This document shows positions 23,247 to 32,156 of a stretch of 64,000 nucleotides of DNA, one piece after another. Origin of the DNA: Gordonia sp. OPL2 (GTDB lineage Bacteria > Actinomycetota > Actinomycetes > Mycobacteriales > Mycobacteriaceae); NCBI RefSeq assembly GCF_003797825.1, contig NZ_RKME01000006.1:124001-188000 (forward strand), written 5' to 3'. The first letter of the stretch is position 1. Each line of letters opens with the position of its first letter. The position numbers and the translations under genes were made by a program. The notes beneath the pieces were generated by a model. That model was not told the origin of the DNA, did not search any database, and was given only the letters and a program-made list of their open reading frames with translations.

Positions 23247-25046
23247 ATGGAGAAAATCCTCCTCGTGATCCTCGCCGTCCTCGGTGTCGCGGCGGCCCAT
23301 GTGCTGGGCCCGCGTATCCGTATCGCACCGCCGTTGTTGCTGGTGGTGGCCGGTGCGCTGATCGGCATCCTGCCGTTCGTGCCGGACATCGACATCGACC
23401 CCGAGTGGATTCTGATCGGGGTGCTGCCACCGCTGCTCTACTCGGCGGCGGTGTCGATGCCGACGATGGACTTCCGGCGCGACTTCACGGCCATCAGTGC
23501 GCTGTCGGTGGTGCTCGTGCTGGTCAGTGCGGTCGTGCTGGGTGTGTTCTTCCACTGGGTACTGCCCGACATCAGCCTGGCGACGGGCATCGCCCTCGGT
23601 GCGATCGTGTCGCCGACGGACGCGGTGGCGACGTCGATCGCCAAGCGACTCGGGGTGCCGGGCCGGGTCATCGCCGTCCTGGAGGGCGAGAGCCTGCTGA
23701 ATGACGCGACCGCACTGGTGTTGTTGCGGGCCGCCGTCGCCGCAACCGCCGCGGGGATCTCGTTCGGGGTGGTCGCGCTGAGCTTCGTGTGGGCGGTCGT
23801 GGGGGCCGTCCTCCTCGGCGCGGTGATCGGCTGGTGCAACCTGTGGGTGCGCAGGCGCCTGCCCGACGCGACGGTCAACACCGCGATCTCCTTCACCGTG
23901 CCTTACCTGGCCTACCTGCCCGCGGAGGAACTGGGCGCGTCGGGTCTCGTTGCCGCGGTGACCGCGGGTCTGATCACCGGTGCCGGCGCGGTGAAGTACC
24001 TCTCGCCGCAGCATCGGCTGTCCGATACGCAGAACTGGCGCACCGTCGAGTTCCTGCTCGAGGGCGGTGTCTTCCTGCTGATGGGGCTGGAACTGTCAGC
24101 GCTCATCGAGGCGGTGCGCAACGAACACGGGGGCGTGACCACCGCCGTCTGGATCGGACTGGCCGCACTGGGGATCACGATGCTCGTCCGCGCGATCTAC
24201 GTGACACCGCTGATCTGGTGGCTGGACCGGATCGCGCGGCGGGGGACAGCGATGCGGCCGTATCTGGAGAACATGGACGCGAAGATCGCGGAGAAGGTGC
24301 AGAAGGTGCCCGACCCGTCGCCGGGCGCCGCGGATCGTCGGCCTCCACGCCGCCTTCGGTTACGGCCGGGACGCAAGCGCGGCGAGCCGGGTGGTGAGCC
24401 GCACATCTCCACCGAGGCGTTCGCGGCGAACCCGGCGGCGGCGCAGCGCATTCAGGGTCGGGTGACCCGGGCCATCGCCGACATCGACTATTACACCGCC
24501 GCCCCGATGGGACCCAAAGAGGGAACGATCATCGTGTGGGCCGGCATGCGTGGCGTCGTCACGCTGGCCGCCGCCCAGACACTGCCCGACGACACCCCGT
24601 CGCGTGCCCTGCTGGTGCTCATCGCATTTGTCGTGGCGGCCGCGTCGCTGATCCTGCAGGGCGGCACTCTCGGCTGGTTGATCCGGTCGCTGCGGCTGAC
24701 CGATGTGACCGACGACCGTGCCGCCGAACATGATCGGCTGCGCGCGGAGCTGAGTCGAACGGCACAGGAGGTGCTCGCCGGCTCCGATCTGGCGGCTCGC
24801 TATCCCTGGGTGCGTGAACGGATCGAACGCATGGAGGAACAGGCCGAGGAGGACGGCAGCGCCACCGGCATCAACCTGGCCTATCGGGCCGCCTTCGAGG
24901 AAGTGCGTCGCGCGACCATCACGGCTCAGCGAGAAACGCTGCTCCGGATGCGCGACAACGGCACGTACCACTCCACGCTGCTCACGCAGGAACTCGCTCA
25001 ACTCGACGCCGAGGAGATCAGCCTCGACCTCCGGATCGACGACTGA
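23247..25046 (+). CDS. CPA1-family Na+/H+ antiporter
   Basis: A 599-aa monovalent cation:proton antiporter. About 12 membrane helices fill the first part to about residue 345 and the last helices lie near 430-490; the helices are interrupted by a basic cytoplasmic loop (about 360-400). The ion site LEGESLLNDATALVL is clear. The C-terminal about 110 residues are a charged helical cytoplasmic tail. ATG 23247 has AGGA 8 nt upstream; ATG 23238 is an alternative. Divergent from the AurF-like gene. Confidence 0.92.
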   Translation: MEKILLVILAVLGVAAAHVLGPRIRIAPPLLLVVAGALIGILPFVPDIDIDPEWILIGVLPPLLYSAAVSMPTMDFRRDFTAISALSVVLVLVSAVVLGVFFHWVLPDISLATGIALGAIVSPTDAVATSIAKRLGVPGRVIAVLEGESLLNDATALVLLRAAVAATAAGISFGVVALSFVWAVVGAVLLGAVIGWCNLWVRRRLPDATVNTAISFTVPYLAYLPAEELGASGLVAAVTAGLITGAGAVKYLSPQHRLSDTQNWRTVEFLLEGGVFLLMGLELSALIEAVRNEHGGVTTAVWIGLAALGITMLVRAIYVTPLIWWLDRIARRGTAMRPYLENMDAKIAEKVQKVPDPSPGAADRRPPRRLRLRPGRKRGEPGGEPHISTEAFAANPAAAQRIQGRVTRAIADIDYYTAAPMGPKEGTIIVWAGMRGVVTLAAAQTLPDDTPSRALLVLIAFVVAAASLILQGGTLGWLIRSLRLTDVTDDRAAEHDRLRAELSRTAQEVLAGSDLAARYPWVRERIERMEEQAEEDGSATGINLAYRAAFEEVRRATITAQRETLLRMRDNGTYHSTLLTQELAQLDAEEISLDLRIDD

Positions 25047-25065
25047 TCGCCGACGAGACCTGACC

Positions 25066-25329
25066 TCAGCGACGAGAGTCGTACGGCAGCAGCGCCATCT
25101 CGCGGGCGTTGCGGATCGCCGTGGCGACCTGGCGCTGTTGCTGCGGCGTCAGACCGGTGACCCGGCGACTGCGGATGCGGCCCTTGTCCGAGAGGAACTG
25201 GCGCAGCAGGGCCACGTCCTTGTAGTCGACGGGGCTCGTGTTGCTCACGCGAACACCGGATGCCGACAACAGGTTTCGAGCCTTCTTGGCCGGTTCCGGT
25301 GAACGGTGGCGGGTGGATCTGCGGGTCAT
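25066..25329 (-). CDS. rpsR2: zinc-independent ribosomal protein bS18 paralog
   Basis: An 87-aa S18 protein ([37 protein letters not shown]) with no cysteine, i.e. the C-minus paralog that replaces the zinc-binding form when zinc is scarce. ATG 25329 has GAGGAG upstream. It is last in the order rpmB2-rpmG2-rpsN2-rpsR2. Control by a Zur-like repressor is inferred from the sites at 26071-26147. Confidence 0.95.
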   Translation of the reverse strand: MTRRSTRHRSPEPAKKARNLLSASGVRVSNTSPVDYKDVALLRQFLSDKGRIRSRRVTGLTPQQQRQVATAIRNAREMALLPYDSRR

Positions 25330-25339
25330 CGGAGGCTCC

Positions 25340-25645
25340 TCACCAACTCGACTTGTGGATGCCGGGCAGCTCGCCACGGTGGGCCAGATCGCGGAACCGC
25401 ACCCGCGACAACCCGGCCTTGCCGACGTATCCGCGCGGGCGTCCGTCGACGGCGTCTCGGTTGCGCAGGCGCGTCGGACTCGAATCCCTCGGTAGCCGCT
25501 GCAATCGGCGTTGTGCGTCGGCGCGTTGCTCCGGCGTCGACGCCGGAGCGGCGATGATCCGTTTGAGTTCGGCGCGGACCTCGGCATACCGGGCGACGAC
25601 CGCCCGGCGCTGCTCGTTGCGGGCGATCTTCGATTTCTTGGCCAT
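25340..25645 (-). CDS. rpsN2: zinc-independent ribosomal protein uS14 paralog
   Basis: A 101-aa S14 of the long, cysteine-free type ([51 protein letters not shown]). It lacks the CxxC pairs of the zinc-binding form. Its ATG overlaps the rpmG2 stop by one base (TGATG) and it is 10 bp before rpsR2, so the four genes are one translation unit. Confidence 0.96.
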   Translation of the reverse strand: MAKKSKIARNEQRRAVVARYAEVRAELKRIIAAPASTPEQRADAQRRLQRLPRDSSPTRLRNRDAVDGRPRGYVGKAGLSRVRFRDLAHRGELPGIHKSSW

Positions 25646-25809
25646 CAGCGGTCCTCTCGGAAATCGACGTGGCGGCGGGCGATCGGGTCATATTTGCGCA
25701 GGACCATCCGGTCGGGATCGTTGCGCCGGTTCTTGCGGGTGACATAGGTATAGCCTGTGCCGGCTGTCGACCGTAGTTTGACGATCGGCCGGATCTCGTT
25801 GCGCGCCAT
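25645..25809 (-). CDS. rpmG2: zinc-independent ribosomal protein bL33 paralog
   Basis: A 54-aa L33 ([23 protein letters not shown]-type [13 protein letters not shown]) without cysteines. Start and stop each overlap the neighbouring genes by one base (TGATG), giving tight coupling with rpmB2 and rpsN2. Confidence 0.96.
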   Translation of the reverse strand: MARNEIRPIVKLRSTAGTGYTYVTRKNRRNDPDRMVLRKYDPIARRHVDFREDR

Positions 25810-26045
25810 CAGACATTCTCCCCGCGGGCGCGGATCGTCTTCAGCACCGATTCGATGCCGTGCTTGTCGATCGTCGCGATGCCCTTGGTGCTCACGCGCA
25901 GTGTGACGTATCGACCCTCGCCGGGCACGTAGTACCGACGGCGCTGGATGTTCGGGTTCCAGCGGCGTGAGGTCCGCCGGTGGGAGTGCGACACCCGTTT
26001 GCCGAATCCGGGCTCGCGCCCGGTGACCTGGCACCGTCTGGACAT
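25809..26045 (-). CDS. rpmB2: zinc-independent ribosomal protein bL28 paralog
   Basis: A 78-aa L28 ([20 protein letters not shown]) with a single Cys5 and no second pair, so it cannot form the zinc site of the C-plus form. GAGGAGG is about 8 nt before ATG 26045. First gene of the four-gene ribosomal block; its promoter region faces the CobW-like gene. Confidence 0.96.
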   Translation of the reverse strand: MSRRCQVTGREPGFGKRVSHSHRRTSRRWNPNIQRRRYYVPGEGRYVTLRVSTKGIATIDKHGIESVLKTIRARGENV

Positions 26046-26070
26046 CGTGGATCCTCCTCGATCTGTGGTG

Positions 26071-26147
26071 GTTATTGGAAACGATTGGCGTTAACGCGAG
26101 GGCCACGGTACCGTCGATCCCCAGTAAATGGAAATTGTTGCCAATAA
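26071..26147. promoter_or_regulatory. paired inverted operator-like sites between rpmB2 and the CobW-like gene (probable Zur sites)
   Basis: GTTATTGGAAACGATT on the plus strand (26071-26086) and GTTATTGGCAACAATT on the minus strand (26147-26132) match at 14 of 16 positions and face each other, one near each divergent transcript. The A/T-rich partly palindromic core (TGGAAA...TTGCCA) resembles actinobacterial Zur boxes, and the genes on both sides are standard Zur targets. The regulator's identity is inference. Confidence 0.7.
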
Positions 26148-26162
26148 CTGGGAAGGTGGACC

Positions 26163-27554
26163 GTGACGGACCAACGAGCGGCGAATCCATCGTCCGGCAC
26201 TGTGGGACAGGACGATCGGACGCCGATCATTTTCGTGACGGGCCTCGAACTCGCGGCGGTCACCCGGGCAGCGGACGCACTCGGGGCCGTCGAGGGCTCG
26301 GGCACGATGCAGATCCACCACGATCTGACGCACGTCGCGGATGGCCGCGTCACGCGCCGGATGAGCTGGCTCGATGGTGACGGGAGCCGGCGCGAGCGGG
26401 TCGTCGGCATCGAACTCGCGCACGGATGTGTCTCGTGCACGTTGCGTGAGGATCTGCTCCCGCTGCTGCGTCGACTGCATCGGCAGTCGGCGGTACGGCG
26501 CATCGTGCTGACGCTCGACCCCATCCTCGAACCGGAGCAGATCAGCTGGGCCATCGAGCACGTCCTGGTGGCGGACATGCCCGGCTTCGTGGACGGACCC
26601 GCGGGGCGTGACGTCCGCATCGAGGCGACCATCGCATGTGTGGCGGAACAGGAGTGGCTCGAGGCCGCGACCGGGGACATGACCCTTGCGGAGGCAGGCT
26701 TCGAGCAGGTCGACGACGACCGCACGCTGGCTCAGGTGGCCGTCGGACAGGTCTCCTTCGCCGACGCGCTCGTCGTCGCCGGCTGCGACCCGGCCATGCG
26801 CGATGCGTGGGAGTCCGCGCGCCTGACCGCCGTCCTCAAACGGCTTGCGCCACAGGCGCCGATCATGATGGAACTCCCGCAACGACAGGTCGGGCCGATA
26901 CTCCTCGAGCGCCTGCTCGCCGCTGTCGGGCCGACCGCCCGCCGTGGACGCATCGACGGCCCGCACGATCCGCTGCTGTCCGACCAGCCTCCGCTGCAGC
27001 CGGATTGCGGTGTGAGCTGGGTGGAGTTCCACGCCGACGTGCCGCTCCATCCGGGCCGACTGCACGACGCGATCGACGTACTGCTGGACGGAGTCGTGTG
27101 CTCACGTGGCCGACTCTGGCTGGCGACCCAGCCCGACGAGGCCCTGTGGCTGGAATCGGCCGGGGGTGGTCTACGTGTCGCACCGGGTGGCCGCTGGCTC
27201 GCCGCGATGGACGAGACCGAGCTCGCACGAGTCGACCCCGAACGGCGCGCGATGGGGGCGTTGCGATGGGACGAGAGCGCGGGGGACCGCCACACCTCGT
27301 TGGTTGTCCTCGCCCATCGTTCCGACGCCGACGACATCCGGGACGCCCTGCGCGCCGTGTGCCTGAACGACGTCGAAGTCGCTGCCGGTCAAGAGTTCTG
27401 GTCCACCTTCGACGATCCGTTCGGGCAGTTCCACAGCGATCCCTGCGAGGATCTCGAGACCCCGGCCGAAGTGGGCGTCGAGGCGCTGCCACTCGGGGAC
27501 ATCACCGGCGGCATCACCGACCATCGAACCGACAATCGAGAGGGACGAGCATGA
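26163..27554 (+). CDS. CobW-like protein lacking the P-loop (Mrf-like, COG0523 relative)
   Basis: A 463-aa protein with CobW/COG0523 architecture: N-terminal strand IIFVTGLE, metal-motif remnant [10 protein letters not shown] (Ser in place of the middle Cys of GCxCC), and the C-terminal CobW_C domain ([26 protein letters not shown]-like [24 protein letters not shown]). The Walker A GxxGxGKT is absent ([14 protein letters not shown]), so GTP hydrolysis is unlikely. In mycobacteria a CobW-like Mrf is encoded with the C-minus ribosomal genes and recruits the hibernation factor MPY to zinc-starved ribosomes; this is a candidate. GTG 26163 has GGAAGG 6 nt upstream. Confidence 0.82.
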   Translation: MTDQRAANPSSGTVGQDDRTPIIFVTGLELAAVTRAADALGAVEGSGTMQIHHDLTHVADGRVTRRMSWLDGDGSRRERVVGIELAHGCVSCTLREDLLPLLRRLHRQSAVRRIVLTLDPILEPEQISWAIEHVLVADMPGFVDGPAGRDVRIEATIACVAEQEWLEAATGDMTLAEAGFEQVDDDRTLAQVAVGQVSFADALVVAGCDPAMRDAWESARLTAVLKRLAPQAPIMMELPQRQVGPILLERLLAAVGPTARRGRIDGPHDPLLSDQPPLQPDCGVSWVEFHADVPLHPGRLHDAIDVLLDGVVCSRGRLWLATQPDEALWLESAGGGLRVAPGGRWLAAMDETELARVDPERRAMGALRWDESAGDRHTSLVVLAHRSDADDIRDALRAVCLNDVEVAAGQEFWSTFDDPFGQFHSDPCEDLETPAEVGVEALPLGDITGGITDHRTDNREGRA

Positions 27555-27802
27555 AGCGTGACATCCACCCCGACTACCACCCCGTGGTGATCCGCGACGC
27601 ATCGACCGGTACCGAGTTCCTGACGCGATCGACGGCGACATCCTCCGACGTCGTCGACTGGTCCGACGGGAAGCGCTATCCGCGCATCACCGTTGATGTG
27701 ACCAGCGAATCGCATCCGTTCTACACCGGGGTCGCACGCATCAGTGACGTCGCCGGGCGGGTCGAGAAATTCCGCAGGCGCTACCCGAATCTGAACCGCT
27801 GA
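27551..27802 (+). CDS. rpmE2: zinc-independent ribosomal protein bL31 type B
   Basis: An 83-aa L31 type B ([36 protein letters not shown]) without the CxxC of type A. ATG 27551 overlaps the CobW-like gene's stop in ATGA, so the two are coupled and would be co-induced when zinc is low. Confidence 0.96.
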   Translation: MKRDIHPDYHPVVIRDASTGTEFLTRSTATSSDVVDWSDGKRYPRITVDVTSESHPFYTGVARISDVAGRVEKFRRRYPNLNR

Positions 27803-27818
27803 CGGTGGGTGGGGACCG

Positions 27819-28127
27819 TCAGGTCAGCAGGGCGGGACCGGTTCCGAACAGGAACACGATGAACATCGCGAGCATGAACCATGAGGCGCCCTGCCAGATC
27901 TGCCACCGACCGCCGGACCGCCAGCACCGATAGGTGCGCCACAGGGCGGCGAGTGCGCCGATGAGCATGATGATCGGCGCCGCGACGATCAGCGTCGTGC
28001 GCAACCCGTCGTCGGAGGCCCAGGCCACGATGAGCGCTGCCAGCGCGAAACCTATTGTCACAGCGCCATGTAGGACGGACTGACGCAGTTCGTCGGTGCT
28101 GCCGGGGGACTTGTCGGGAGTGGTCAT
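27819..28127 (-). CDS. small membrane protein, 102 aa
   Basis: Not recognised by family. Two clear membrane helices (about 20-38 and 45-63, ending before a basic WRTYRCWRSGG loop) and a third near the C-terminus (FMLAMFIVFLFGTGPALL). Convergent with rpmE2 16 bp away and divergent from the universal stress gene. No obvious ribosome site at ATG 28127. Confidence 0.7.
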   Translation of the reverse strand: MTTPDKSPGSTDELRQSVLHGAVTIGFALAALIVAWASDDGLRTTLIVAAPIIMLIGALAALWRTYRCWRSGGRWQIWQGASWFMLAMFIVFLFGTGPALLT

Positions 28128-28288
28128 ATCTGCTTCGTGTTCGATGATCGTTCACCTCGACTCCACCCTACCCTGTGCGAAATCGGCTGTGACCGGGGAC
28201 TTTCTCCTCATTGCCGGTCGGCCGTCGGCGGGGCAGGATGGGAGATGAAGGTCTGTGAGGCATACCGAGTGAGGAGATGAGACCGGAC

Positions 28289-29149
28289 ATGAGCGCGATT
28301 CTCGTCGGCGTGGATGGGTCGGATGCGTCGAATGCGGCTGTGCGATGGGCGGCCAAGGCCGCGACCATCGAGGATGTCGACCTGAAACTGGTCGGCGTCT
28401 ACGACATCAGCACCAGCAACTACGCGCCGGGACTGATCATCCCGCAGGATGTCGTCGATGCGATCAAGCAGGACGCGACCGATGCGGTCCACGCGGCCGC
28501 CGAACTCGCCAAAGAGGTTGCCCCGGGGGTGTCGGTGCAGACGACCCTCGTCGAGGGTGACGCTGCCCGTGCCCTGCTGGAGCTCGGCAAGGATGCGGGC
28601 ACGATCGTTCTGGGCACCCGTGGTCTGGGATCGATCAAGGGCTTGTTCCTCGGTTCGGTCAGCACCAGCGTGGCCGCCCACTTCCACGGTCGCGTCGTGG
28701 TCGTCGCGGGCTCCGGCGGAAATGGGGCGGTCGTGGTCGGCGTCGACGACTCGCCGGTCAGCGATGCGGCGGTCGCCGAGGCGTTTCGGCAGGCGTCGCT
28801 GCGCAACGCGAAACTGGTCGCAGTACACACCTGGACACCGCTCGACGTCGACGCGCTGCACGGCTACGGCATCGACCCCGACGAGATCGCGCGGATGTCG
28901 CAGGATGCGGTCGAGGCGGTCGCAGAGCGTCTCGCCGGTTACACGGCCGACTATCCCGATGTCGTCGTCGAGCGCGTGGTGATCCCCGAGGAGCCGGCGA
29001 AGGCGGTGCTCGACGCCGCGGACGATGATGCCCAACTGATCGTCGTCGGCAGTCGCGGACGCGGCGGATTCACCGGGCTGCTGCTCGGCTCGACCAGTCA
29101 GAAGATCTTGCACCAGGCGGATCGTCCGGTGATGGTCGTCCGGAGCTGA
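28289..29149 (+). CDS. tandem universal stress protein (UspA-type)
   Basis: A 286-aa protein of two UspA domains (about 1-140 and 145-286). Both keep the ATP-binding G-x2-G-x9-G-S/T motif (GTRGLGSIKGLFLGS and GSRGRGGFTGLLLGS). ATG 28289 is preferred over ATG 28277 because GAGGAG ends directly before the latter; spacing to 28289 is long (12 nt), so the start is not settled. Such tandem proteins are typical of actinobacterial hypoxia and stationary-phase responses. Confidence 0.9.
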   Translation: MSAILVGVDGSDASNAAVRWAAKAATIEDVDLKLVGVYDISTSNYAPGLIIPQDVVDAIKQDATDAVHAAAELAKEVAPGVSVQTTLVEGDAARALLELGKDAGTIVLGTRGLGSIKGLFLGSVSTSVAAHFHGRVVVVAGSGGNGAVVVGVDDSPVSDAAVAEAFRQASLRNAKLVAVHTWTPLDVDALHGYGIDPDEIARMSQDAVEAVAERLAGYTADYPDVVVERVVIPEEPAKAVLDAADDDAQLIVVGSRGRGGFTGLLLGSTSQKILHQADRPVMVVRS

Positions 29150-29357
29150 CCCTTCGTGACGCTCGCAGGCTCGCTCCTCAGGGGTCGGGGGACGCTCGCG
29201 CGCTCGCTCCTGAGGGGGGCGCTCGCACGGTCGCTCCTCAGGAGCCCGCGAGGAACGAGTGAGCGTCTCCCCGACCCCTGAGGAGCCCGCGAGGAACGAG
29301 TGAGCGTCCCCCGATCCCTGAGGAGCCCGCGAGGAACGAGCGAGCGTCTCGAAGGGT
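29147..29357. repeat. complex palindromic/tandem repeat block after the universal stress gene (copy B)
   Basis: Begins at the stop codon of the stress gene with a copy of the element at 5362-5404. It then carries three direct copies of a roughly 40-bp unit (29240-29280, 29281-29320, 29321-29357) that are inverted relatives of the first. The two ends (ACCCTTCG at 29149 and CGAAGGGT at 29350) are inverted, so the whole block can fold on itself. Confidence 0.85.
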
Positions 29358-29364
29358 GCAGCGA

Positions 29365-29382
29365 CTTCAAGTTCACTTGAGG
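29365..29382. promoter_or_regulatory. SoxR box in the soxR promoter
   Basis: CTTCAAGTTCACTTGAGG matches the enterobacterial SoxR box (CCTCAAGTTAACTTGAGG) at 16 of 18 positions. It is just upstream of the TAGCAT -10 (29388-29393), the position MerR-family regulators use, and indicates autoregulation. Confidence 0.88.
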
Positions 29383-29399
29383 TCACCTAGCATGGTCGT

Positions 29400-29846
29400 G
29401 TGACGCTCAGGAAGCTCGAACTCTCGGTCGGGGAACTGGCGCAGCGCGCCGGTATCGCGCCGTCAGCGGTGCGGTTCTACGAAGACCAGGGACTGATCTT
29501 CAGTCGCCGCACTTCGGGCAACCAGCGTCGGTATCACCGTGCGATGCTGCGGCGCGTCGCGTTCATCCGCGCATCGCAGGCCGCGGGAATCCCTCTCGCG
29601 GTGATCGCCGACGTCCTCTCCGAGCTCGGGCACAGCGAGTCACCGCCGAAATCGATGTGGGAGTCCGCATCCAAGCGCTGGATCGACGACATCAACACCC
29701 GGATCGCCCTGCTGGAGAACATGCGCGACATGATCGGTTCCTGTGTGGGTTGCGGGTGCCTGTCGCTGGGTGAATGTCATCTGCTCAACCCCGGCGACGA
29801 GATGAACAAACTCGGTCCGGGGCCGCGCCGACTGATGCGCGACTGA
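29400..29846 (+). CDS. soxR: redox-sensitive MerR-family regulator SoxR
   Basis: A 148-aa regulator: MerR helix-turn-helix (about 9-75, LSVGELAQRAGIAPSAVRFY) and the [2Fe-2S] cluster motif CVGCGCLSLGEC (CX2CXCX5C) near residues 119-130. It activates genes in response to redox-cycling compounds or superoxide. GTG 29400 is 6 nt after TAGCAT (leaderless). Its own promoter contains the SoxR box; no other copy was noticed in this window. Confidence 0.95.
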   Translation: MTLRKLELSVGELAQRAGIAPSAVRFYEDQGLIFSRRTSGNQRRYHRAMLRRVAFIRASQAAGIPLAVIADVLSELGHSESPPKSMWESASKRWIDDINTRIALLENMRDMIGSCVGCGCLSLGECHLLNPGDEMNKLGPGPRRLMRD

Positions 29847-29877
29847 GCCCGTCCGCGACGGTCGATAGCATCGATCC

Positions 29878-30807
29878 ATGGCCCGACCCACCCGTGTTGC
29901 GCTCGCCCTCGGCAGCGGTGGGGCTCGCGGCTACGCCCACATCGGGGTGATCTCCGAACTCGCCGATCGTGGGTTCGAGGTCGTCACCGTCGCCGGGTCG
30001 TCGATGGGTGCCCTCGTCGGCGGACTGCACTGCGCAGGCAAACTCGACGAGTACGTCGACTGGACCAGCAAACTCACGCAGCTCGACGTGGTGCGCCTGA
30101 TGGATGTGTCGTTGTCGAAACCCGGCGTGATCGGTGCCGAGCGCATCCTGACACGTGTGCGCGAGATCCTGGGGGACACCCGGATCGAGGATCTCGACAT
30201 CCCGTTCACAGCGGTCGCCACCGACCTCAACGCCGGGCGCGCGGTGTGGTTCCAGCGCGGCAGCCTCGTCGACGCGATCCGCGCCTCGATCGCCATCCCG
30301 GGTGTGATCAGCCCGCACGAACTCGACGGTCGTCTCCTCGGCGACGGCGGCATCCTGGACCCGCTCCCGGTCGCCCCCACCTCGGCGGTGACCAGTGACG
30401 TGACCATCGGGGTCGTGCTCGGGGCCGACGGCGGCCCCGACCAGGGAGCAATGCGTGAAGCGAAGTCCAAGGGACTGCTCCGGCGCAATGTGGCCCCGAT
30501 CCTCGACAGCGACTTCGTACGGTCGGTCCGCGATCGTTTCGGACTGGAACTCTCCGCCACCGATCCGGATGCGCAGGTCGGGGGCGACAACCTGCGCATG
30601 GGCCGGATCGAGGTGCTCAGTCGGTCGCTCGACATCATGCAGGAGGCGCTGACCCGCTATCAGGTGGCCGGATATCCACCGGACATCCTCATCAGGGTCC
30701 CGCGTCGCGCTGTGCGCACCCTGGACTTCCACAAGGCGTCGGAGATGATCGCCCTGGGACGTTCGCTCACCGCCGACGCCCTCGACGAGTTGCCCGAGTT
30801 GGCTTGA
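29878..30807 (+). CDS. patatin-like phospholipase
   Basis: A 309-aa lipid acyl hydrolase with the oxyanion loop GSGGARGYAHIG (12-23), nucleophile GSSMG (Ser42) and catalytic DGG (Asp156). Cytoplasmic or membrane-peripheral; no signal peptide. It resembles the NTE/RssA-type patatins of actinobacteria. ATG 29878 is 6 nt after TAGCAT (leaderless). Physiological lipid unknown. Confidence 0.92.
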   Translation: MARPTRVALALGSGGARGYAHIGVISELADRGFEVVTVAGSSMGALVGGLHCAGKLDEYVDWTSKLTQLDVVRLMDVSLSKPGVIGAERILTRVREILGDTRIEDLDIPFTAVATDLNAGRAVWFQRGSLVDAIRASIAIPGVISPHELDGRLLGDGGILDPLPVAPTSAVTSDVTIGVVLGADGGPDQGAMREAKSKGLLRRNVAPILDSDFVRSVRDRFGLELSATDPDAQVGGDNLRMGRIEVLSRSLDIMQEALTRYQVAGYPPDILIRVPRRAVRTLDFHKASEMIALGRSLTADALDELPELA

Positions 30808-30883
30808 TGAGGATCCGCGCCCTGAGAATCCACGCTGCGATCATCCCCGCCGGTAGCGTCCAGACCCTGGGAGTCGTGACGCG

Positions 30884-32107
30884 GTGAGACAGATTCCCCG
30901 CGGGATCTGGGTGCTGCTCGCCGCCAACGTCGTCATCGCACTCGGCTACGGTCTGATCGCGCCCGCACTGCCCGCCTTCGCCCGCAGCTTCAATGTGAGC
31001 TTCACCGCGGCCTCCGCGGTGGTGTCGGCCTTCGCAGTGATGAGGCTGCTCTTCGCGCCGGCGACCGGCCGGCTGGTCACGGTGTTCGGTGAGCGACGGA
31101 TCTACCTGATCGGTCTGCTCATCGTCGCCGGCAGCACGTTCGCGTGCGCATTCGCGCAGGGATACTGGCAGCTGTTGCTGTTCCGTGCGGCGGGCGGCGT
31201 CGGCTCCACGATGTTCACCGTGTCCGCGATGGCGCTGCTGATCCGTATGTCGCCCGGTGAGATCCGCGGCCGCGTGTCCGGCTACTTCTCCGCGGGTTTC
31301 CTGATCGGCAACATCACCGGTCCGCTGATCGGCAGTGCCCTGGTCAATTTCGGCCTGCGGATGCCGTTCGTCGTCTACTCGATCGCTCTCGTCATCGCCT
31401 CGATCGTGGTGGCGACCCAGCTCCGCGACCACGGCGGCAGGCCGGATCCGACGCAGACCGTCGCGGTCGGGGTGCTGGCGTTCCGGGCTGCCCTGCGCGA
31501 CAGCACCTACCGCGCGATCCTGTCGTCGAACTTCGTGCAGGGCTGGTCCTCGATGGGTGTGCGGGTGGCGGTCGTGCCGTTGTTCATCACCGACGGACTG
31601 GACGAAGGGGCCGCGATGTCGGGCGTCGCGCTCGCCGTTTTCGCCGTCGGCAACGTCGCCGCGATCGTCGTGGCGGGCCGTCTGTCGGACACCTTCGGCC
31701 GGCGTCCGGTGATGCTGCCCGGCCTGGCCGTCGCCGCGGTCGCCACCGCGGCCCTCGGGTTCGCGCCGAATCTCGCGGTGGCGCTGGCACTCTGCCTGGC
31801 CGCAGGTGCAGGCTCGGGACTGTTCGCGCCGACCCATCAGGCCGCGTTGGCCGATGTCCTGGGCAATCGTCGGCAGGGCGGCTCGGCCCTCGCCGCGTAC
31901 GGGATGTCGTCCGACCTCGGCGCGGTCAGTGGACCGATCGTTGTCGGATTCGTCGCCGACAAAGCAGGTTTCGGACCCGCTTTCGTGCTCACCGGCGCGG
32001 TGACCGCGGTCGCGTTCGTCCTCTGGCTGCTCGCGGCGGAGACCGCACCGGCCGTCGTCGGCGCCGGGCCCCATCTCACCGACGTGGAGCGCGACACGGA
32101 CGACTGA
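30884..32107 (+). CDS. MFS transporter
   Basis: A 407-aa drug/sugar-type major facilitator with 12 predicted helices, the motif-A-like loop GRLVTVFGERRIYLIG between helices 2 and 3, and its repeat GRLSDTFGRRPVMLPG in the second half. Substrate not determinable. GTG 30884 has GGGAG about 10 nt upstream. It is 50 bp before arcA. Confidence 0.9.
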   Translation: MRQIPRGIWVLLAANVVIALGYGLIAPALPAFARSFNVSFTAASAVVSAFAVMRLLFAPATGRLVTVFGERRIYLIGLLIVAGSTFACAFAQGYWQLLLFRAAGGVGSTMFTVSAMALLIRMSPGEIRGRVSGYFSAGFLIGNITGPLIGSALVNFGLRMPFVVYSIALVIASIVVATQLRDHGGRPDPTQTVAVGVLAFRAALRDSTYRAILSSNFVQGWSSMGVRVAVVPLFITDGLDEGAAMSGVALAVFAVGNVAAIVVAGRLSDTFGRRPVMLPGLAVAAVATAALGFAPNLAVALALCLAAGAGSGLFAPTHQAALADVLGNRRQGGSALAAYGMSSDLGAVSGPIVVGFVADKAGFGPAFVLTGAVTAVAFVLWLLAAETAPAVVGAGPHLTDVERDTDD

Positions 32108-32156
32108 CGCCTCTGCTCAGCCGGTCAGATGGCCGTCGACGAATTAACGTGGTCCC

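Noticed and set aside
28195..28214. GGGGACTTTC, a DosR-box-like sequence before the universal stress gene
   Set aside because: Only the left half (GGGACT) matches; the right half lacks the AGTCCC symmetry, so I do not call a DosR site.
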